Below are positions 59,501-64,000 of a stretch of DNA of 64,000 nt, in pieces. Where the stretch lies: contig JACZZP010000014.1 in assembly GCA_015183035.1 (NCBI GenBank), forward strand, positions 2,108,001-2,172,000. The letters are read 5' to 3'. Position 1 is the first letter of the stretch; every line of letters starts with the position of its first letter. Both the position numbers and the translations under genes were made by a program. The notes under the pieces are model-generated. The model saw nothing but the letters and a program-made list of their open reading frames with translations, ran no database searches and was not told the origin of the DNA. Source of the stretch: Meloidogyne chitwoodi (Eukaryota > Nematoda > Chromadorea > Rhabditida > Meloidogynidae).

Positions 59501-62500
59501 TTTTATCTTTTTTTTAATATTTAAATTTTCTAAAAGAAAAAAAAAAAGATTTTTTTAGATAAATTAATTTTGTGTGAATGATAATAAAAAAACAAACAAA
59601 AATGACAAAAGCGTAAAAAAAAAGAGGGGAAAAAAGGTGTAAAAACGCAAGGATAGATATATATATATTATGGGGAAAAGGTGATGGAAGAAATGGAACG
59701 GCTTTTTTTTGCTCTTTTAAAAATGTATGAAATATATGGAATTGTGCTTTTTTTTTGTCTTGCTTTAAACCGCGTTAATAGCCTTTTTTCATTTTAAAAT
59801 GGAGAAAATTGGAGAGAGAAAGCGCGGAGATTGGGACACCAACACAAAACAAAAATATTGAGGGCGCAAAAAAAAAAAATAAAAAACGTTGATTCAGCAG
59901 CTTTAAAAATTTTTTTTTTGAATAGGGCGAGAGCGCAAAAAAGCAAAATAATAAAATAAATATAAGAGGAGAGGAGATGAAAATTAAAAAAGGTAGAATA
60001 AAAAAAGGTTTAATGCGGGAATGTGTGTGTATTTAAAATGCGTGGAAAATTGCTCTTAAAATAATTTTAAAAAAAAGATGATTTTGAAGGGGGTAAAACA
60101 AGAGAGGTGGAAGAAGAAGAATTACAGTCTCAAATCAAAGCCTTTTCTTTCAAAAAATTAAAAAAAAATATTATTTTTCTCTTAAACCGTTCTCATCTTT
60201 TTTTTAGTCATCTCATATAAAAAATGCTTGAATTTTTTTTGAAACAATCATAAAAAAATGGGCAGAAGAGAGTGTGAATAGGTATTTAAAAAAAGGGAAA
60301 GAGAAGATAAAAAAGAGAAAAAAAAGGTGTTAAAGCTTTATTTTTATTAAAAAAGCTGCGCAAAGAGTCTGGAAGCTTGAAGAAAAAAAAGATAATAAAA
60401 AAATAAAAAGAAGCTCTGTCTGAGGGGGGGGCAAAAAATCATCTGACCATCTAAATAAAATATTTATCTCTTTTTTTTGGCCTATATTATTTTTTTTCTT
60501 TTTTCCTCTTCTTTTTTGTTTATATTTTTTTTTAATTCTAAAAAGCGCAATAAAAATAGAGCCTTTTTTTAATAAAAAAAAGTTTAGTTTATGAACCAAA
60601 AAATAAGGATAAAAATTAAATATATGTGTTTTAAGGGGAGGACGCGCGCGTATAAATAAATAAATATATTAAAATAAATAAATAAAAATTATGGAGCAAA
60701 TAAATAAAATATCTCTCTCACACATTATTAAATAGATAATATATATTTTTATAAACAATTGTTTCTTCTTTCATTTTTGGGGAGAAAAAAAAATAAAAAA
60801 GAAGAAATAAAAGTGGGGGGAGTCTCAGGAAATTGGAGAGATTTAAGTATATAAAAAATGAAAAAAAAGGACATTTATTTTCTTTTCTCGATCCAAGAAG
60901 AGAAAATTAAAGTTTAATATTTATATAAAATAGTTCTTTAGAAAAAAATGAATTTTTTGGAATAAGTAAGAGAGAGAAAGAGAGGAATAAGTTTGGAAAA
61001 GTGAAAGACTCTAATGTACTCATATAAATAAAAATTTTAATAATTTTTTTTATTGAAAATTTTATTAAAAAAAAAAAGTTTTATTTATTTTACAATTGAA
61101 AGAGAAAAAATAAAAAAGAGGTGGGGTGAGGAGACATTGGTTAGTGACTGTGGTGGTGTGAGTATTTCTTGAATTGCGCGCTTTGCTATTTGACTGTGAG
61201 AGAAAAAGAATAAAAAATGAATGGTGCGCGAATGCGCGAGTCAACGAATAAAAAATAACCAACCCTGACTTATTATATATATTTTTTACAGTAATAATAT
61301 ATATTATTGAGGTAAATTAAATAAAAAATATTTTCTCTCCTCCCCCCAATGAAAAGATTAAAAAATCAGAAATTCTGATTAAATAAACTTTCCGGAAAAA
61401 AGAATAAACTTTCCGGAAAAATCAGAATTTTATAAGAATAAACTTTCCGGAAAAATCAGAATTTTATAAAAATAAACAAAAATCAAAATTTTTTTTTTAT
61501 TTAAATCTCTTCCTATAATTTTTCTTTTCTTCTCATACAACTTTTATACTGAGACTAACTAAATTATTTTTTTTTATAGGAAAAAATTTGTTTATTTTTT
61601 TTAAATTCTTTAAAATTATTAATTTATATATTTTAAAAAAGCTTTATTTTTTCTTTTCTTTTTTTTTTTCCTTAAAAAGAGCCAAAATTTATTTTTATTT
61701 TATTTTGGTTTGTCAAACAAAATCAATGTTGTTGTGTGCTTTTTAAAACTAAAAATGCGCGGAATATATAAAATAAATGAGGAAGAAGAAGAAAATATAA
61801 AAAAGGCTTTAATATATAATGGGAAAGGCCGATGGCAATATTATTTTATTTTTTTTAAGTTAAGCGCGAGAAAGAAAAGAAAAAAGAAAAAACGAAAAAC
61901 ATGGGCCTAGTTTTAAAATATAAATAAAATATTCCGGCTGCCGAAAAAAGCTTTTTTTTCCAATATATATATATACCATCACCCCATTTAAATAAAAGGA
62001 GGGTTATATAAGTAGTAGAAAGCATCGATTTGGCAATAAAGAAAATAAAAAAAGACGAAAAAAAAAAAAATTCAAGCCAAAGGCGCGCAGCAAAAGCGCG
62101 AGAAAAATAAAAGAAAATAAAAATAATGATGAGGAATGGGCCATTTAAATATAAATACATATTTTTAGCCAAAAATAATGATAAAAGTATGTGTTGTGTG
62201 CCAACTATAAAAATAAAGAAGAAGAGAGAAAATAAAAATATGCATGCGCAATGTTTTTGTTTTGTTTTGTTTGCGCGCTCAAAACAAAAAAGAGAGAGAG
62301 AGAAAATTAAAATATAAGGGGAAGAAGAAGGTCAGAATTTTAAAAATGGGTGTGAATAATATTAAGCAAAATTAAAAAAAAAAATTTTTTTTAATTATTG
62401 TATTTTCTTTTTGTTATTTTTTGTGTGGATTTTTTTTAAGCCTTTCCTCCTTTAATATATCTTTTTTTTTGGAATTTTGAATTGGCGCATATGTAAGAAA

Positions 62501-64000
62501 AAATAAATTTTTTGGGAAGAAACAAAATGGATAAAACAAGGCCCACATATTTTTTTTTAAAGTCATCTCTCGTTTCTCTTTTTTTTTTGTTAGGCCATTT
62601 TTTGTTTTTTTTTCTCGGATATAAGCTCTTATACCACTAAACTTTTCTTTCTTCTTTTTTTTTTTCAATTTTTCTTTCCTGCGGCGTGTGTGGGGCGCGA
62701 GACCCAAATATTTTTTTTCTTTTGACGACACGGAAAATAGCCGAAAAGAAGAAGAAATAAAATAATTTTGGGGAAGGTAGAGTAGTGGCCAAGGAAACGA
62801 TGATTTTGCCGAAGAAAATAATAAGGAAAACAAATTTTCTCGACTGCTGGCGTAATTTTTTGTTTTTTTTTTTGATGGCTGCTGGCGCAAAAATGAAGGA
62901 GTACTGAAAATTTTTTTTTTTATTTTTTTTAAAGAATTGGTGCGGTGGATGAAAAAAAAAGAAAAGCTTTTTGTTGTTGTTGTTTTATGCCCTTCTTCTT
63001 TTTTTTTTTTATTTTTGCTTCTTCTTCTACTCTACAATACTTCTGCGCACGAAAAAAGAAGAGCTTAAAAAAAATAAAATGAGGGAGCTATTTGGGCTTA
63101 AAGAAAAGAAGTAGAAGAAGAAGAAAAAGAAGGATGGCGCGTAGTAGAGAGTTTTGGCGGCCAAGAAATGCCCAAGGGTATTTGCCAAAAAAACTTATTG
63201 GGGCCGCTTTTTAAAAAAGAGAAGAAGAAAAAAGAAAGGAAATTGAGGGGGATCTCGCTTCTGGTGCGCAGAGTACACACTAACAAGTATATTGGAGAGT
63301 TTTTTTTAATATTATTTTTTTAAAAAGAAAAAAAATTTTGGGGTAAAAGTAGTGGCCAAATTATTATTTTTTCTTTTCTGGATAAGGAGAAAAAAGTCTT
63401 ATATTTTTATTTTTTTTTTGGTCTCCACATATGCGTCAAACAGCCTGAAAGTTTTTTTTTTATTTATTTAAAATGGAATAAAAAAGAAAGGGGGGAAGGG
63501 GAGGGATAAGCATGTGTGCCTTTTTTTATTTTGTTGCGCGCAAAACAAATCTTTCTTAAAAATAAAATATGTGTGTATATATTTTCTTGACATGGTCCAA
63601 TTGCTTTATAATTCTTTTTTTGCTTTGCGGTTGGCCGGAAGCTATATATATACATTTTGCCATTTTGCGCTTTAACACACCCGTCTTTAACAATAAATCC
63701 ATTTTTCTTTTTTTTTTAAATTTGTTTGTTGGTTTGAATAAAAGAAAATGTGGTCATATACTTTTTAAAAGAGTTTTTTTTATTTAAAGTTGTTATTTAG
63801 TTTTTGGGGAGGTTTAAATCCTTGACGCAGTGAAAAAAGCTTTTTTTGTTCCTCTCACACCTCTTTATAATGCGAGAGGTCCAAATAAAAAAAATTTTTT
63901 TTTTAAAAGACTTGGGGGAAACAAATTATTGGTGGCACAAAAGGCAAATAATAATAATAGGCGCGCTGTAATTTTTAAAATTTGACAAAAAAATGTTATA
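59501..64000. other. Long gene-free upstream region of the Psq-like gene
   Basis: No coding exon is supported in 4.5 kb. It contains A/T tracts, TA dinucleotide runs (59655, 61970), GA runs and repeated GCGCGC-type clusters (60645, 61178, 61219, 62084, 62269, 62697, 63535 and 63960), plus the CCGG tandem repeat at 61388-61470. Long frames here come from low-complexity sequence. It may be regulatory DNA of the neighbouring transcription factor gene. Confidence 0.45.
61388..61475. repeat. Tandem repeat of ATAAACTTTCCGGAAAAA
   Basis: Three copies of AATAAACTTTCCGGAAAAA, the later two followed by TCAGAATTTTATAA, give a unit of about 34 bases. TTTCCGGAAA is palindromic. The same word occurs as TTTCCGGA / TTTCCGGAAA near 2580-2615. 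Confidence 0.75.

Noticed and set aside
62414..62890. 158-codon minus-strand frame rich in Lys/Ser/Phe
   Set aside because: It arises from A/T/GA-rich low-complexity sequence with no splice context or recognisable domain.

Overview
This window looks like nuclear DNA of a nematode, most likely a plant-parasitic tylenchid of the Meloidogyne (root-knot) type. The evidence is a very AT-rich sequence, dense genes with many 40-60 bp introns, nematode-specific families (a groundhog-like protein, ShKT-domain secreted proteins, a nematode-type globin) and several closely spaced same-strand genes preceded by splice-acceptor-like sites, as in trans-spliced operons. The species call is inference. Gene models were assembled by hand from open frames, GT/AG junctions and reading phase.

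Layout. 98-1510 (+): ShKT secreted protein, paired at its 3' end with 1660-4121 (-), a groundhog-like protein. 5269-7476 (+): seryl-tRNA synthetase. 8673-10696 (+): CK1/TTBK-like kinase. 10697-12697: intergenic, with a hAT-like MITE. 12698-15764 (+): PiT phosphate transporter. 17222-19831 (+): HMG-CoA synthase. 20465-23811 (+): FIP1. 23970-26963 (+): a TSR3 module that splices in phase to a BUD32/TP53RK kinase module. 26964-27977: repeats, including a long hairpin element. 27978-32011 (-): arginyl-tRNA synthetase, directly behind RPB8 (32116-32819, -). 33625-36003 (-): globin with two alternative 5' ends. 38096-39206 (+): second ShKT protein. 39646-41182 (-): secreted nitrobindin-like protein. 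42022-42670 (-): InaF-motif membrane protein. 43223-44907 (+): mucin-like membrane protein of unusual base composition. 45594-47951 (+): ATG5, a C18orf32-like protein and a YPEL5-like protein in tight tandem. 48300-51625 (-): DOHH followed by MRPS29/DAP3. 51626-53307: duplicated, relatively GC-rich putative 5' exons. 53308-54586 (+): unrecognised secreted protein, followed by otubain at 54855-56294. 57289-59500 (-): Brinker/Psq-like DNA-binding protein with about 4.5 kb of gene-free upstream DNA to the window end.

Most genes are housekeeping: translation (SerRS, ArgRS, DOHH, MRPS29), RNA processing and modification (FIP1, TSR3, BUD32, RPB8), ubiquitin and autophagy (otubain, ATG5) and metabolism (HMGCS, PiT). 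The most unusual features are fourteen tRNA-like, B-box-bearing elements, twelve of them in introns and eleven of those in the host sense orientation; the TSR3-BUD32 junction; the globin alternative first exons; the compositionally distinct mucin-like gene; and several foldback repeats.
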